Assembly (NCBI GenBank): GCA_964443145.1
Contig: CAYUBS010000044.1
Coordinates: 1 to 20,781 of the forward strand
Source of the DNA: JAHEFT01 sp964443145
GTDB lineage: Bacteria; Pseudomonadota; Gammaproteobacteria; Xanthomonadales; SZUA-36
Direction: 5' to 3'
Length of the DNA: 20,781 nt
Part shown: positions 14,041 through 20,781 of the stretch, in pieces
Numbering within the stretch: position 1 is the stretch's first letter
How the letters are laid out: each line of letters starts with the position of its first letter
The notes under the pieces: model-generated
What the model was told of the DNA's origin: nothing
Seen by the model: the letters and a program-made list of their open reading frames with translations, nothing else
Database searches by the model: none
Made by a program: the position numbers and the translations under genes

Positions 14041-14685
14041 TTAGTCCTGTAGTTCGGTTGGCAAGGCGTAGTCAGGGTAGGCAGCCGTGAATGCAGCGAG
14101 TTGCTCTTTGAGTTCTTGTTCCTTTCCTGCAGCCTTCAGTTCCAGTAGTTGGTTTAGCCATTCGTCAGCGGTGGTGATCGGGTCTGCCATGATTGAGAGC
14201 TCGACGGGCCTGTCAGATACTTCTTCTTCGAGAACTTTAGAAGCGGCCAGGCTGGCTTGCGGTGGTGCTGGAGCCGCTGCGCGTTTGGACGCCGGGCGCT
14301 CCCTGTGAAACTCACTTGCATCGGCAGATACTTCACTTTTTTTGCGCAGGGCCGAATCATCACGGTCCTGTTTCAATTCATCCTGCTCCAACCCTTCCTG
14401 CTTCAATACTGGGGGCGAGGGCGCCATCGGATCCTGCTGCACAACCAAGGTAATAGTAAGCACGAGCACCATGGCCGTGGCCGCAGCTCCTGCCCAGTGC
14501 AACGGACGTTTTTTCCACCAGGGCAGGGGCTGACCTTCCAGTGCCCTGGCGGCGCTGTTAAGGATCGCCTGGTCGAGCAGATCCGGCGGTTCCGCCTGGT
14601 TCACGTTGCTCCAGGCAGTGCTCAGTGCCTCGAGATCCTGCTCGAATCCGGGGCCGGGTTTTTTGTCTTTTGGATCGCTGGTCAT
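14041..14685 (-). CDS. Single-pass membrane protein, probable anti-sigma factor
   Basis: I do not recognise a named family. The 214-residue protein has a soluble N terminus of about 60 residues (including LDQAILNSAARALEG), then WWKKRPLHWAG and a single hydrophobic segment at roughly residues 64-83 (AAATAMVLVLTITLVV). A polar, Gln/Glu/Lys/Ala-rich region follows, with a C-terminal helical part from about residue 160. By the positive-inside rule the N terminus is cytoplasmic and the C terminus periplasmic. This is the layout of membrane anti-sigma factors, and the gene follows the ECF sigma gene by 13 bases. The zinc-binding HxxxCxxC motif of ZAS-type anti-sigmas is absent; the protein has no cysteine. 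I infer that its N terminus holds the sigma factor and that the periplasmic part senses a signal, perhaps through the VWA lipoprotein. The alternative is a sigma-regulated envelope protein. Confidence 0.6.
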   Translation of the reverse strand: MTSDPKDKKPGPGFEQDLEALSTAWSNVNQAEPPDLLDQAILNSAARALEGQPLPWWKKRPLHWAGAAATAMVLVLTITLVVQQDPMAPSPPVLKQEGLEQDELKQDRDDSALRKKSEVSADASEFHRERPASKRAAAPAPPQASLAASKVLEEEVSDRPVELSIMADPITTADEWLNQLLELKAAGKEQELKEQLAAFTAAYPDYALPTELQD

Positions 14686-14698
14686 CAGTTATATCCGT

Positions 14699-15232
14699 TC
14701 ATTGATCCTTCAGTACATTTTTCAGTTTGCCAACAGCGTAGCGCAGCCGGCTCTTGGCGGTTTCACGGTTGACGCCGGTCACTTCCGCTATGGCATGCAG
14801 ATCAAGCCCGGCCTCCAGTTTAAGCAACAGCACATCTTTTTGCTCTGGCGGCAATTGCTGGACGGCCTGCTGCAAGCCATCATTCCGGGCCGAGTCCAAC
14901 AACATCTCCGCCGGCCCCGGGTCACTTGCTGCGATTTCTTCAGGTGGCCAGTCCGACATCGGCTTTTGGCGCCGGAAATGATCCATTAGGTGGTTATGGG
15001 CGATGCGGTACATCCAGGCCGGGAAAGGCGCGGCAGCTTTATAGCTTGCGCGCGCCTTGATGATTTTTTCCCAGCAGCCCTGGTAAAGGTCATTGGCTGT
15101 TGCGGCATCGCCAGCCTGGCGCAGGATGTAACGATATAGTGGCCCGCGGTGGCGTTGGTATAGCAGTTCGAACGCCTTATGGCTGCCGCCTGCATAGGCT
15201 TTCATCAGTTCTTCGTCACTGCGCTCCCGCAT
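14699..15232 (-). CDS. ECF-family RNA polymerase sigma factor
   Basis: The 177-residue protein is a sigma-70 family factor of the extracytoplasmic-function (ECF) type, with only regions 2 and 4. Region 2 spans about residues 18-92: FELLYQRHRGPLYRYILRQ, DLYQGCWEKII, and FPAWMYRIAHNHLMDHFRRQ, where the last stretch helps open and recognise the -10 element. Region 4 spans about 118-172: LPPEQKDVLLLKLEAGLDL, then the helix-turn-helix AIAEVTGVNRETAKSRLRYA for the -35 element. The linker is short and Pro-rich. The ATG at 15232 keeps the conserved N terminus SDEELMKAYAGG and is the first possible start after a stop; an ATG at 15205 would remove it. The gene begins 28 bases inside the end of the VWA gene, so translation is probably coupled. 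Its regulon cannot be read here. Confidence 0.93.
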   Translation of the reverse strand: MRERSDEELMKAYAGGSHKAFELLYQRHRGPLYRYILRQAGDAATANDLYQGCWEKIIKARASYKAAAPFPAWMYRIAHNHLMDHFRRQKPMSDWPPEEIAASDPGPAEMLLDSARNDGLQQAVQQLPPEQKDVLLLKLEAGLDLHAIAEVTGVNRETAKSRLRYAVGKLKNVLKDQ

Positions 15233-16929
15233 GCTCCGAGACTATCATGGCTTCCGGCCAAAGACACCAGTTGCAGAAACTCTCCCCGGTAGCCGAAAGG
15301 GTCACTTCCGCGGGCCTGGCCGGCCAGTTTGCGTATGTCGTCCCAGCACAGCGTCCCAAGGTACTCTCCACCGCGCAGCTTCTGACCGAATGCAGCCACA
15401 GCAGCAGCAAATCTGAAATCGGGGCTTTCTGTCCCGGGCTGCTGATTTACTTCGCCGCTCAAAATCGCAGTCTCGATCAAGCGTGAGCTTTTCTCAGCGG
15501 GCAGCTTGTAACGGATGCGGAGTTGAGCCAGCTCATCTGCATGCGCCGAAGTCTGCTGTTGACTGGTTTCCTGGAGACCGTAACGGCGCTCTGGAAGCCT
15601 CTGGAAGCCGCTGCCAACCAGGTTGATTTCATACAGTGCAGTGACACTGTGGCCGGCACCGATTTCTCCCGCATCAACCTGGTCGTTATTGAAGTCTTCC
15701 TCGTTTAAGGCCCGGTTTTCATATCCGATCAGGCGGTATTCTGAAACGGTATTCGGATTGAATTCGACCTGGATCTTCACATCCTTGGCGATGGTCAGCA
15801 GTGTGGCGCTCAGCTCGTCTGACAGAACTTTTTGCGCCTCGCTGAGTTTGTCGATGTAGGCGTGGTTGCCATTGCCTGCATCGGCCAGCTGTTCCAGCAT
15901 GTGATCGTTGTAATTGCCGCTGCCGAAACCGAGTGTCGTCAATGCAATACCGGAGTGGCGCTGACGCTCAACCAGGTCGATCAACTCTTCGGTATTGGCG
16001 ATACCCACATTGAAGTCGCCGTCGGTGGCCAGAATGACCCGGTTAACGCCATTCTCCTTGAAGTTCTGGCGTGCAAGCGAGTAAGCCAGCCGGATTCCCG
16101 CAGCACCGTTGGTAGATCCACCCGCTTCCAGTTGCTCCAGCGCGCTGATAATCGTCGCGTTGCGGTCACCGCGTGCTGAATCGAGCACAACACCGGAGGC
16201 ACCCGCGTACACCACGATGCTGATCGTATCGTCCGCATCCAGTTTGCGAGTCAGCAGGCTCAGGGCCTGTTTGAGCAGGGGGAGTTTGTCCTGCGACTGC
16301 ATCGAGCCGGATACGTCGACCAGGAAGACCAGGTTGGACGCAGGCAGGTCAACAGCCGGAACATCGTAGCCCTGAATTCCAATCCGCAATAAGTGGGTGT
16401 CCGGGTTCCAGGGCGTTGATCCAATCTCGGTTTTCACACTGAACGGCCTGTCCGTATGTCGTGGTGGCTTGTAGTCATAGTCGAAATAGTTAATCAGCTC
16501 TTCCACGCGGACTGCGTCCTGCGGTGGCAGGCTGCCCTGGTTGACCCAGCGCCGCATATTGGAATAGGCGCCGGTGTCCACGTCAATCGAAAACGTTGAG
16601 ACGGGGAATTCGCCAACCCGCAGTGTCTGGTTGTCGTCGGGATGCTGGTATTGCTCCCGGTACAGCTCCTCCCTGGCCACGCGAAAATCATCAACCCTGA
16701 TGGCTGAGTTGTAGCCGATGTGTTTTTCCTCCACCTTGCGATGGAGCGTGGATGGCTGGATTTCATGTTCATGACCATCGGCCACGAATTCTTGTAGCGC
16801 GTCTGCTTCAGCGGTTTGCGATGTGGCGCCCGCAGCGGGAACATCCACTCGTTCTGATGAGCAAGCCGCAGCGAGGCCGATCAGGATAGAAAGGGTCAGG
16901 GTTTTGAGTTTGTGAGTGTGGGTTTTCAT
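15205..16929 (-). CDS. YfbK-like von Willebrand factor A domain lipoprotein
   Basis: The 574-residue protein corresponds to E. coli YfbK (575 residues). A signal peptide ends in LAAAC, with C23 as the probable lipidated residue, so it is an envelope lipoprotein. Residues of about 70-165 form the family's N-terminal domain (VGEFPVSTFSIDVDTGAYSN). The VWA domain follows, with a complete metal-ion-dependent adhesion site: D205-x-S207-x-S209 in LVDVSGSMQ, T273 in GGSTNGAAG, and D303 in ATDGDFNVG. The C-terminal part from about residue 400 is the DUF3520-type domain. VWA domains bind protein partners through a divalent metal. I chose the ATG at 16929 because AGGAGG precedes it; the upstream TTG at 16950 is not needed. 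The gene follows xseA by 52 bases, and its end overlaps the ECF sigma gene by 28 bases. The linkage suggests a sensing or regulatory role; the ligand is unknown. Confidence 0.88.
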   Translation of the reverse strand: MKTHTHKLKTLTLSILIGLAAACSSERVDVPAAGATSQTAEADALQEFVADGHEHEIQPSTLHRKVEEKHIGYNSAIRVDDFRVAREELYREQYQHPDDNQTLRVGEFPVSTFSIDVDTGAYSNMRRWVNQGSLPPQDAVRVEELINYFDYDYKPPRHTDRPFSVKTEIGSTPWNPDTHLLRIGIQGYDVPAVDLPASNLVFLVDVSGSMQSQDKLPLLKQALSLLTRKLDADDTISIVVYAGASGVVLDSARGDRNATIISALEQLEAGGSTNGAAGIRLAYSLARQNFKENGVNRVILATDGDFNVGIANTEELIDLVERQRHSGIALTTLGFGSGNYNDHMLEQLADAGNGNHAYIDKLSEAQKVLSDELSATLLTIAKDVKIQVEFNPNTVSEYRLIGYENRALNEEDFNNDQVDAGEIGAGHSVTALYEINLVGSGFQRLPERRYGLQETSQQQTSAHADELAQLRIRYKLPAEKSSRLIETAILSGEVNQQPGTESPDFRFAAAVAAFGQKLRGGEYLGTLCWDDIRKLAGQARGSDPFGYRGEFLQLVSLAGSHDSLGACGSAVTKN

Positions 16930-16933
16930 CTTG

Positions 16934-16939
16934 CCTCCT
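16934..16939 (-). promoter_or_regulatory. Consensus ribosome-binding site of the VWA lipoprotein gene
   Basis: On the minus strand AGGAGG lies four bases before the ATG at 16929. It fixes that start rather than the in-frame TTG at 16950. It is the strongest ribosome-binding site seen in the minus-strand run, in keeping with a structural protein made in larger amount than the sigma factor. Confidence 0.8.
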
Positions 16940-16981
16940 GTTGGTTTCAACTAGAGAAACGCAGGAGACTCATGAAAAGGG

Positions 16982-18193
16982 TTAATTCTTGCGAATTGAG
17001 TCCACCGTACAATCCAAAAAGCCGTCTTTGACCTGGGCGGAAATCCGGTCATCGGGATTGACCTGGTTGGTGCTGCTGATGACGCTGCCGGTTTCGGCAG
17101 CTGTAATTACCGAATAGCCCCGGGCGATGGTTTCCAACGGGCTGACTGCGTGTAGTGTGCGGGCCAGGTTGCCGAGCCTGGTCTGCTGTTCGGTCAGTTT
17201 GCGATTGATGCCCCGGGTTAGTGCCAGGCTCGCGGCATCAAGGCGCCTGGCTTGCTCAAGCAATCGGTTGGCCGGGTGCTGTTGCCCAAGGCGATGGCTT
17301 GCATGGTCCACCCTCTGGGTGTCCTGTTGTAACCGCGCTTGCATGCGGCGTTGTATCTGTCGCAGGGAGCGCGAGAATGCCTGCTTCAACACGGCCTGGT
17401 CGGGCGTGGCCAGTTCTGCTGCGGCTGAGGGGGTTGGTGCCCTGAGGTCCGCAACGAAGTCACAGATACTAAAGTCTGTCTCATGGCCTACCGCTGAAAT
17501 CACGGGGATGTCACAGGCATAGACTGATCTTGCGACGGCTTCGTCGTTAAAAGCCATCAGATCCTCCAGCGAGCCTCCGCCACGGCCGATGATCAGGGTG
17601 TCTGCCCAGCATTGATCACTGGCAGCCTTTATAGCCTGCCGGATCTCAGCAGGCGCAGCTGCGCCCTGAACGGCTGACGGGTAAAGACGGACCTGCGCGA
17701 TGGGCCAGCGACGCTGTAACACGTGCAACAGGTCGCGTACGGCGGCGCCGCTGGACGACGTAATCAGAGCGATTCGGGTAGGGTGGGAAGGAATGGCCTT
17801 TTTGTGTGCCGGGTCGAAAAGCCCCTCCGATTCAAGCTTCTTTTTGAGTTCTTCGAATTGCCGCTGCAGGATGCCTTCACCTGCATCCTGCAGACTTTCT
17901 ACAATGAACTGGTAGTCACCGCGCGGCTCGTACAGGCTGATCCGCCCGCGGGCCAGGACCATCATGCCATTTTCCACCCGGATACCCAGACGGCTAGCTG
18001 AAGAACGGAACATGGCGCATCGGATCTGTGCCCGGTTGTCCTTAAGCGAAAAATACAGGTGGCCCGATGCTGGTCGTGCCAGGTTGGATATTTCCGCTTC
18101 GAGCAGCAAGGCCGGGAAACCCATTTCCAGGTGGAGTTTGATTTCCCGGTTCAGTTCGCTGGGTGTGTAAACATGTTCCGCCGTAAGGTTCAT
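16982..18193 (-). CDS. xseA: Exodeoxyribonuclease VII large subunit
   Basis: XseA is the catalytic large subunit of exonuclease VII, which with several XseB copies degrades single-stranded DNA from both ends. The N-terminal OB-fold domain begins VYTPSELNREIKLHLEMGF and continues to about residue 100 (ISNLARPASGHLYFSLKD). The nuclease domain follows: ALITSSSGAAVRDLLHVLQRR, GRGGGSLEDLMAFNDE, and SAVGHETDFSICDFVADLRA, all strongly conserved in the family. The C terminus is a helical, presumably coiled-coil region. It ends at 403 residues against 456 in E. coli, so the helical part is shorter, which is within the range I would expect for the family. No clear ribosome-binding site precedes the ATG. 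The start is divergent from the amidohydrolase lipoprotein gene, so the promoter regions must overlap. xseB is not in the window. VWA gene expression may depend partly on read-through from xseA. Confidence 0.96.
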   Translation of the reverse strand: MNLTAEHVYTPSELNREIKLHLEMGFPALLLEAEISNLARPASGHLYFSLKDNRAQIRCAMFRSSASRLGIRVENGMMVLARGRISLYEPRGDYQFIVESLQDAGEGILQRQFEELKKKLESEGLFDPAHKKAIPSHPTRIALITSSSGAAVRDLLHVLQRRWPIAQVRLYPSAVQGAAAPAEIRQAIKAASDQCWADTLIIGRGGGSLEDLMAFNDEAVARSVYACDIPVISAVGHETDFSICDFVADLRAPTPSAAAELATPDQAVLKQAFSRSLRQIQRRMQARLQQDTQRVDHASHRLGQQHPANRLLEQARRLDAASLALTRGINRKLTEQQTRLGNLARTLHAVSPLETIARGYSVITAAETGSVISSTNQVNPDDRISAQVKDGFLDCTVDSIRKN

Positions 18194-18238
18194 GAGGTGA
18201 TGATAAACTCCGCGAGTCGAAAACGCATGGGTGCTGTG

Positions 18239-19924
18239 ATGAAAATGCCAACGGGGCCGTTGTCGGGCCGCTTCATTATGTTCTTTTGTCTGGGCTTCTT
18301 GCTGTCTGCTTGTGGCAAAACAGAATCCACCACCCTGATCACCAACGCCAGGATTTACACCTTTGATATGGGTAATACCGTCCTGCTATCGGGCTCCCTG
18401 GCCTTCAACCAGCATGGAGAGATTTTGGCAATCGGCGAAACCGGGCCAATGGTGGGTGAGTTTCCCGGCGCCAGGCAGATCAACCTTCAGGGTAAGACCG
18501 TATTGCCCGGGTTGATTGACTCACACGGACACTTGTATGGCCTGGCACTGTCTTTCACCCAGGCTAACCTGTCCGGCACGGACAGCAAGAGCGAAGTGAT
18601 CAGCCGATTGAAGGAATTTGAAGCCGGTTTGCCGGAAGGGGAATGGCTGCTGGGTCGCGGTTGGGACCAGAATGACTGGCCCGAGCAAAATTTTCCCAAT
18701 CGAGCGGACCTGGACGCCGAGTTTCCCAACCGTCCGGTCTGGCTGCGACGGGTCGATGGCCATGCAGCCTGGGGCAACAGCGTTGCCATTGCACAGGCTG
18801 ACAAGGATCTTTCGGGCGACTGGCAGGAAGAGGGCGGGTTTATCCATCGCGACTCACTGGGTAATCCCAGCGGAATATTCATCGACGGGGCGATGTCGTA
18901 TGTGGAGCAGACTGTGCCTGAAACCTCACCTGATTTGATCGACGCTGCGCTGGATGCTGCAACGCAGACCCTGGTGAGTCTGGGCTTGACCGGAGTGCAC
19001 GACCCGGGTGTTAACCGGCAGGTTATAGACCTCTACAGAAAGAAGATCGCGCAGGATGCATTTCCCGTGCGGGTCTATGCGATGGCTGATGGGGTCGGGG
19101 CGACCACTCAATGGCTATGTGACCAGGGTCCACTTGAGGATCCATCCGGCCGGCTCGTCATGCGTTCGGTCAAATTGTATGCCGATGGCGCCCTGGGCAG
19201 TCGTGGTGCGGCTTTGTTGGAGGACTATAGCGATGAACCGGGCAACCGTGGCTTGATGTTCATCAGTGCGGAGCAAATGGAGGCGGCCTTGAACACGGTG
19301 TTCTCCTGTGGATTGCAGGTGGGTGTGCACGCCATTGGTGATGCGGCCAATCGCCTGGTCCTCGATGCGTACGAGAGGGCTCTGGCCGCTTATCCGGATA
19401 ATCCTGGAAGGCACCGGGTTGAACATGCCCAGATTCTGCATTCGGATGATATTCCACGCTTTGCTCAACTCGATGTCATCGCAGCCATGCAACCAACTCA
19501 TGCGACCAGCGATATGTATTGGGCGGATGAGCGTCTGGGTGGGCATCGGCTGGCCGGTGCCTATGCCTGGCAGAGTTTGCTGGATAGTGGTGCGAGACTG
19601 GCTTTCGGCTCCGATTTTCCGGTTGAGCAGGTGGACCCGATGCTGGGAATATACGCTGCGGTCAGCCGCCAGGATACCGAAGGCTGGCCGCAAGGCGGCT
19701 GGTTTCCGGACGAACGCATGTCACGAGAGGCTGCCATTCGGGCTTTTACCCTGGATGCTGCCTATGCCGGGTTCATGGAAAACCAGGTTGGCTCGCTGGA
19801 GGTCGGTAAGCGGGCTGATTTTATCGTTTTTGAGCGGGATATCATGGAAATTCCGACGGAACAGATTCCGGATCTGAAGGTGACGGAGACCTGGGTCGAC
19901 GGTAAACGTGTTTTTAAGCGCTAA
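18239..19924 (+). CDS. Lipoprotein amidohydrolase (YtcJ-like, amidohydrolase family 3)
   Basis: The protein of about 561 residues is a metal-dependent amidohydrolase of the YtcJ/family-3 type with an N-terminal lipoprotein signal: hydrophobic FIMFFCLGFLL, lipobox LSAC, lipidated cysteine near residue 25. Metal-site and barrel motifs are visible: VLPGLIDSHGHLYG (H96 and H98), KLYADGALGSRGAALLEDYS, VGVHAIGDAANR, HRVEHAQILHSDDI, and the terminal aspartate region AFGSDFPVEQVDPM. It should hydrolyse an amide or cyclic amide in the envelope; the substrate cannot be deduced. Several in-frame ATGs occur (18200, 18227, 18239, 18245, 18278). I chose 18239 because GGGTG lies about five bases before it and it gives a normal signal peptide; 18200 and 18227 remain possible. 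It is divergent from xseA. No terminator separates its end from the guaB promoter. Confidence 0.88.
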   Translation: MKMPTGPLSGRFIMFFCLGFLLSACGKTESTTLITNARIYTFDMGNTVLLSGSLAFNQHGEILAIGETGPMVGEFPGARQINLQGKTVLPGLIDSHGHLYGLALSFTQANLSGTDSKSEVISRLKEFEAGLPEGEWLLGRGWDQNDWPEQNFPNRADLDAEFPNRPVWLRRVDGHAAWGNSVAIAQADKDLSGDWQEEGGFIHRDSLGNPSGIFIDGAMSYVEQTVPETSPDLIDAALDAATQTLVSLGLTGVHDPGVNRQVIDLYRKKIAQDAFPVRVYAMADGVGATTQWLCDQGPLEDPSGRLVMRSVKLYADGALGSRGAALLEDYSDEPGNRGLMFISAEQMEAALNTVFSCGLQVGVHAIGDAANRLVLDAYERALAAYPDNPGRHRVEHAQILHSDDIPRFAQLDVIAAMQPTHATSDMYWADERLGGHRLAGAYAWQSLLDSGARLAFGSDFPVEQVDPMLGIYAAVSRQDTEGWPQGGWFPDERMSREAAIRAFTLDAAYAGFMENQVGSLEVGKRADFIVFERDIMEIPTEQIPDLKVTETWVDGKRVFKR

Positions 19925-19949
19925 ATGCCTATTGAATCGTTAACGGTGA

Positions 19950-19978
19950 TTACAATAAAACCCCGGTCACGATATAAT
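19950..19978 (+). promoter_or_regulatory. Probable sigma-70 promoter of guaB
   Basis: TTACAA (19950-19955) as -35 and a perfect TATAAT (19973-19978) as -10 are separated by 17 bases. Initiation near 19985 would give a leader of about 57 bases that contains the hairpin at 19998-20017 and the AGGAGA ribosome-binding site at 20027-20032. Confidence 0.7.
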
Positions 19979-19989
19979 TAATCGATTAA
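19978..19989. repeat. Perfect 12-base palindrome at the guaB start site (operator candidate)
   Basis: TTAATCGATTAA is a perfect palindrome that begins on the last base of the -10 element and spans the expected transcription start of guaB. A second short palindrome, CGTTAACG, lies just before the -35. They do not match the E. coli PurR box that I know (centred on CAAACGTTTG). Binding by a regulator is inference from position and symmetry. Confidence 0.4.
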
Positions 19990-19997
19990 CTCTTCGG

Positions 19998-20021
19998 CGC
20001 CCGGCCTGCTCCGGGCGTTTT
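19998..20021 (+). terminator. GC hairpin with short U-tract in the guaB leader
   Basis: The stem CGCCCGG / CCGGGCG (seven perfect pairs, loop CCTGCT) is followed by only four T residues at 20018-20021. It could end transcripts from the amidohydrolase gene. Because it lies downstream of the likely guaB promoter, it may instead act as a leader attenuator or mRNA-stabilising hairpin. The short U-tract makes efficient termination uncertain. Confidence 0.5.
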
Positions 20022-20041
20022 GCAACAGGAGAACATCCAGC

Positions 20042-20781
20042 ATGCAGTTAATCGGTGAAGCTCTGACGTTTGACGACGTTTCCCTCGTACCGGCCTATTC
20101 CCAGGTCTTGCCGGGTGATGTCAACCTGACAACCCGCCTGACGCGGGAAATCAACCTGAATGCACCCCTGATCTCCGCGGCCATGGATACCGTTACCGAA
20201 GCACGCCTGGCGATTGCCATGGCGCAGGAAGGCGGTATCGGTGTCGTGCACAAGAACATGACGTTGCAACAACAGGCCGAGCAAGTCCAAATCGTTAAAA
20301 AATTCGAGGCCGGGGTGATCAAGGACCCCATCACGGTTAACCCCAATACGACCATCAAGGAAGTGCTCGAGATCACACACAGGCACAATATTTCCGGTGT
20401 GCCGGTCGTTGACGGCAGCGAACTGGTGGGCATTGTGACCAGTCGCGATATGCGATTTGAAAAGCGCCTTGGTGACCCGGTTCGTAACATCATGACCGGT
20501 AAGGAGAGCCTGATAACTGTTCAGGAAAACGCCAGCCAGGATGAAATTCTTGACCTGCTTCACCGGCACCGCATTGAAAAAGTACTGGTCGTAAATGATA
20601 ACTTTGATTTACGCGGGCTGGTTACGGTCAAGGACATCCAGAAGTCGACTGACAACCCCAATGCGGCCAAGGACTCGCAGGAGCGTCTGCTGGTTGCGGC
20701 CGCGGTTGGAGTGGGTGGTGACACCGAAGACCGGATATCAGCCCTGGTCAGCGCCAGTGTAGATGTCATCGTTGTCGATAC
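20042..20781 (+). CDS. guaB: Inosine-5'-monophosphate dehydrogenase GuaB (partial, C terminus outside window)
   Basis: GuaB oxidises IMP to XMP with NAD+, the first committed step of guanine nucleotide synthesis in the cytoplasm. The visible 246 residues start MQLIGEALTFDDVSLVPAYS, followed by APLISAAMDTVTEARLAIAM and GGIGVVHKNMT of the catalytic barrel. The two CBS domains span about residues 92-205 (DPITVNPNTTIKEVLE, ISGVPVVDG, VGIVTSRDMRF; then LITVQENASQDEIL and KVLVVNDNFDLRGLVTVKDI). The barrel resumes at LLVAAAVGVGGD. The CBS pair typically binds purine nucleotides as a regulatory module. The catalytic cysteine loop and the NAD site lie past the right edge. AGGAGA at 20027-20032, nine bases upstream, supports the start. 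guaA is often the next gene in gammaproteobacteria but is not visible here. Confidence 0.97.
   Translation, partial: MQLIGEALTFDDVSLVPAYSQVLPGDVNLTTRLTREINLNAPLISAAMDTVTEARLAIAMAQEGGIGVVHKNMTLQQQAEQVQIVKKFEAGVIKDPITVNPNTTIKEVLEITHRHNISGVPVVDGSELVGIVTSRDMRFEKRLGDPVRNIMTGKESLITVQENASQDEILDLLHRHRIEKVLVVNDNFDLRGLVTVKDIQKSTDNPNAAKDSQERLLVAAAVGVGGDTEDRISALVSASVDVIVVD

Noticed and set aside
14257..14772. 171-residue open frame on the plus strand opposite the anti-sigma and sigma genes
   Set aside because: It is antisense to the clear ECF factor and its partner. The composition (many Gly, Phe, Arg, Gln) looks like an out-of-frame translation, and no ribosome-binding site was seen.
16930..16950. TTG start of the VWA protein at 16950
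   Set aside because: Translation from there would include the AGGAGG site as codons. The ATG at 16929 with that site at proper spacing gives a standard lipoprotein signal.
18059..18238. N-terminal extension of the amidohydrolase into the xseA gene
   Set aside because: It would run antisense through xseA and bury the lipoprotein signal peptide. Starts from 18200 onward give a normal signal sequence.
19985..20041. Riboswitch in the guaB leader
   Set aside because: The leader after the likely start site is only about 57 bases with one simple hairpin, too short and simple for the purine riboswitch classes I know.
1..20781. Mobile elements, phage genes or defence systems
   Set aside because: No transposase, integrase, recombinase, restriction, toxin-antitoxin or CRISPR-associated protein was recognised. 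Gene content and spacing are those of ordinary chromosomal DNA.

Overview
The window is about 20.8 kb of a chromosome-like, densely coding sequence of moderate-to-high GC. I infer a gammaproteobacterium. The FadH, NhaA, RlmD, NagZ, XseA, YigZ and GuaB homologues are of the gammaproteobacterial type, lipoproteins carry standard lipoboxes, and a nagZ / methylthioinosine phosphorylase neighbourhood is known from Pseudomonas. I cannot name the genus. No rRNA, tRNA, CRISPR array, insertion sequence or phage gene was seen.

Layout. At 1-301 (minus) lies the N-terminal part of a two-component response regulator, running off the left edge and divergent from the next gene. At 331-3028 (plus) is a YdbH-like inner-membrane/periplasmic protein followed by a DUF1318 (YdbL-type) lipoprotein, a compact version of the E. 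coli ydbH-ynbE-ydbL set, closed by a strong intrinsic terminator. At 3092-10039 (plus) is a tight run: rlmD, nagZ, hpt, a methylthioinosine/methylthioadenosine phosphorylase, fadH and a D15/BamA-type outer-membrane barrel, followed at 10073 by a flavin reductase. That run combines 23S rRNA methylation, peptidoglycan recycling, purine salvage and unsaturated fatty acid oxidation. At 10609-11823 (minus) is nhaA. At 11947-13466 (plus), behind a near-consensus sigma-70 promoter, is a small winged-helix protein with a disordered Ala/Pro/Lys tail and a saccharopine-dehydrogenase-like oxidoreductase. At 13450-18193 (minus) is xseA, then a YfbK-type VWA lipoprotein, an ECF sigma factor, a single-pass membrane protein that is probably its anti-sigma factor, and yigZ. 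At 18239-19924 (plus) is a lipoprotein amidohydrolase. From 20042 to the right edge is guaB (IMP dehydrogenase, partial), with its own promoter, an operator-like palindrome and a leader hairpin.

How the genes fit together. Hpt and the phosphorylase are translationally coupled and form a two-step salvage route: methylthioinosine gives hypoxanthine, which gives IMP. GuaB uses IMP at the other end of the window. The most system-like element is VWA lipoprotein - ECF sigma - membrane protein, with the sigma gene beginning inside the VWA gene. It looks like an envelope-sensing regulatory module. Most other genes are ordinary housekeeping functions. The points of interest are the hairpins placed directly before rlmD and guaB, the clamp-motif-like C terminus of the winged-helix protein, and the VWA/ECF module.
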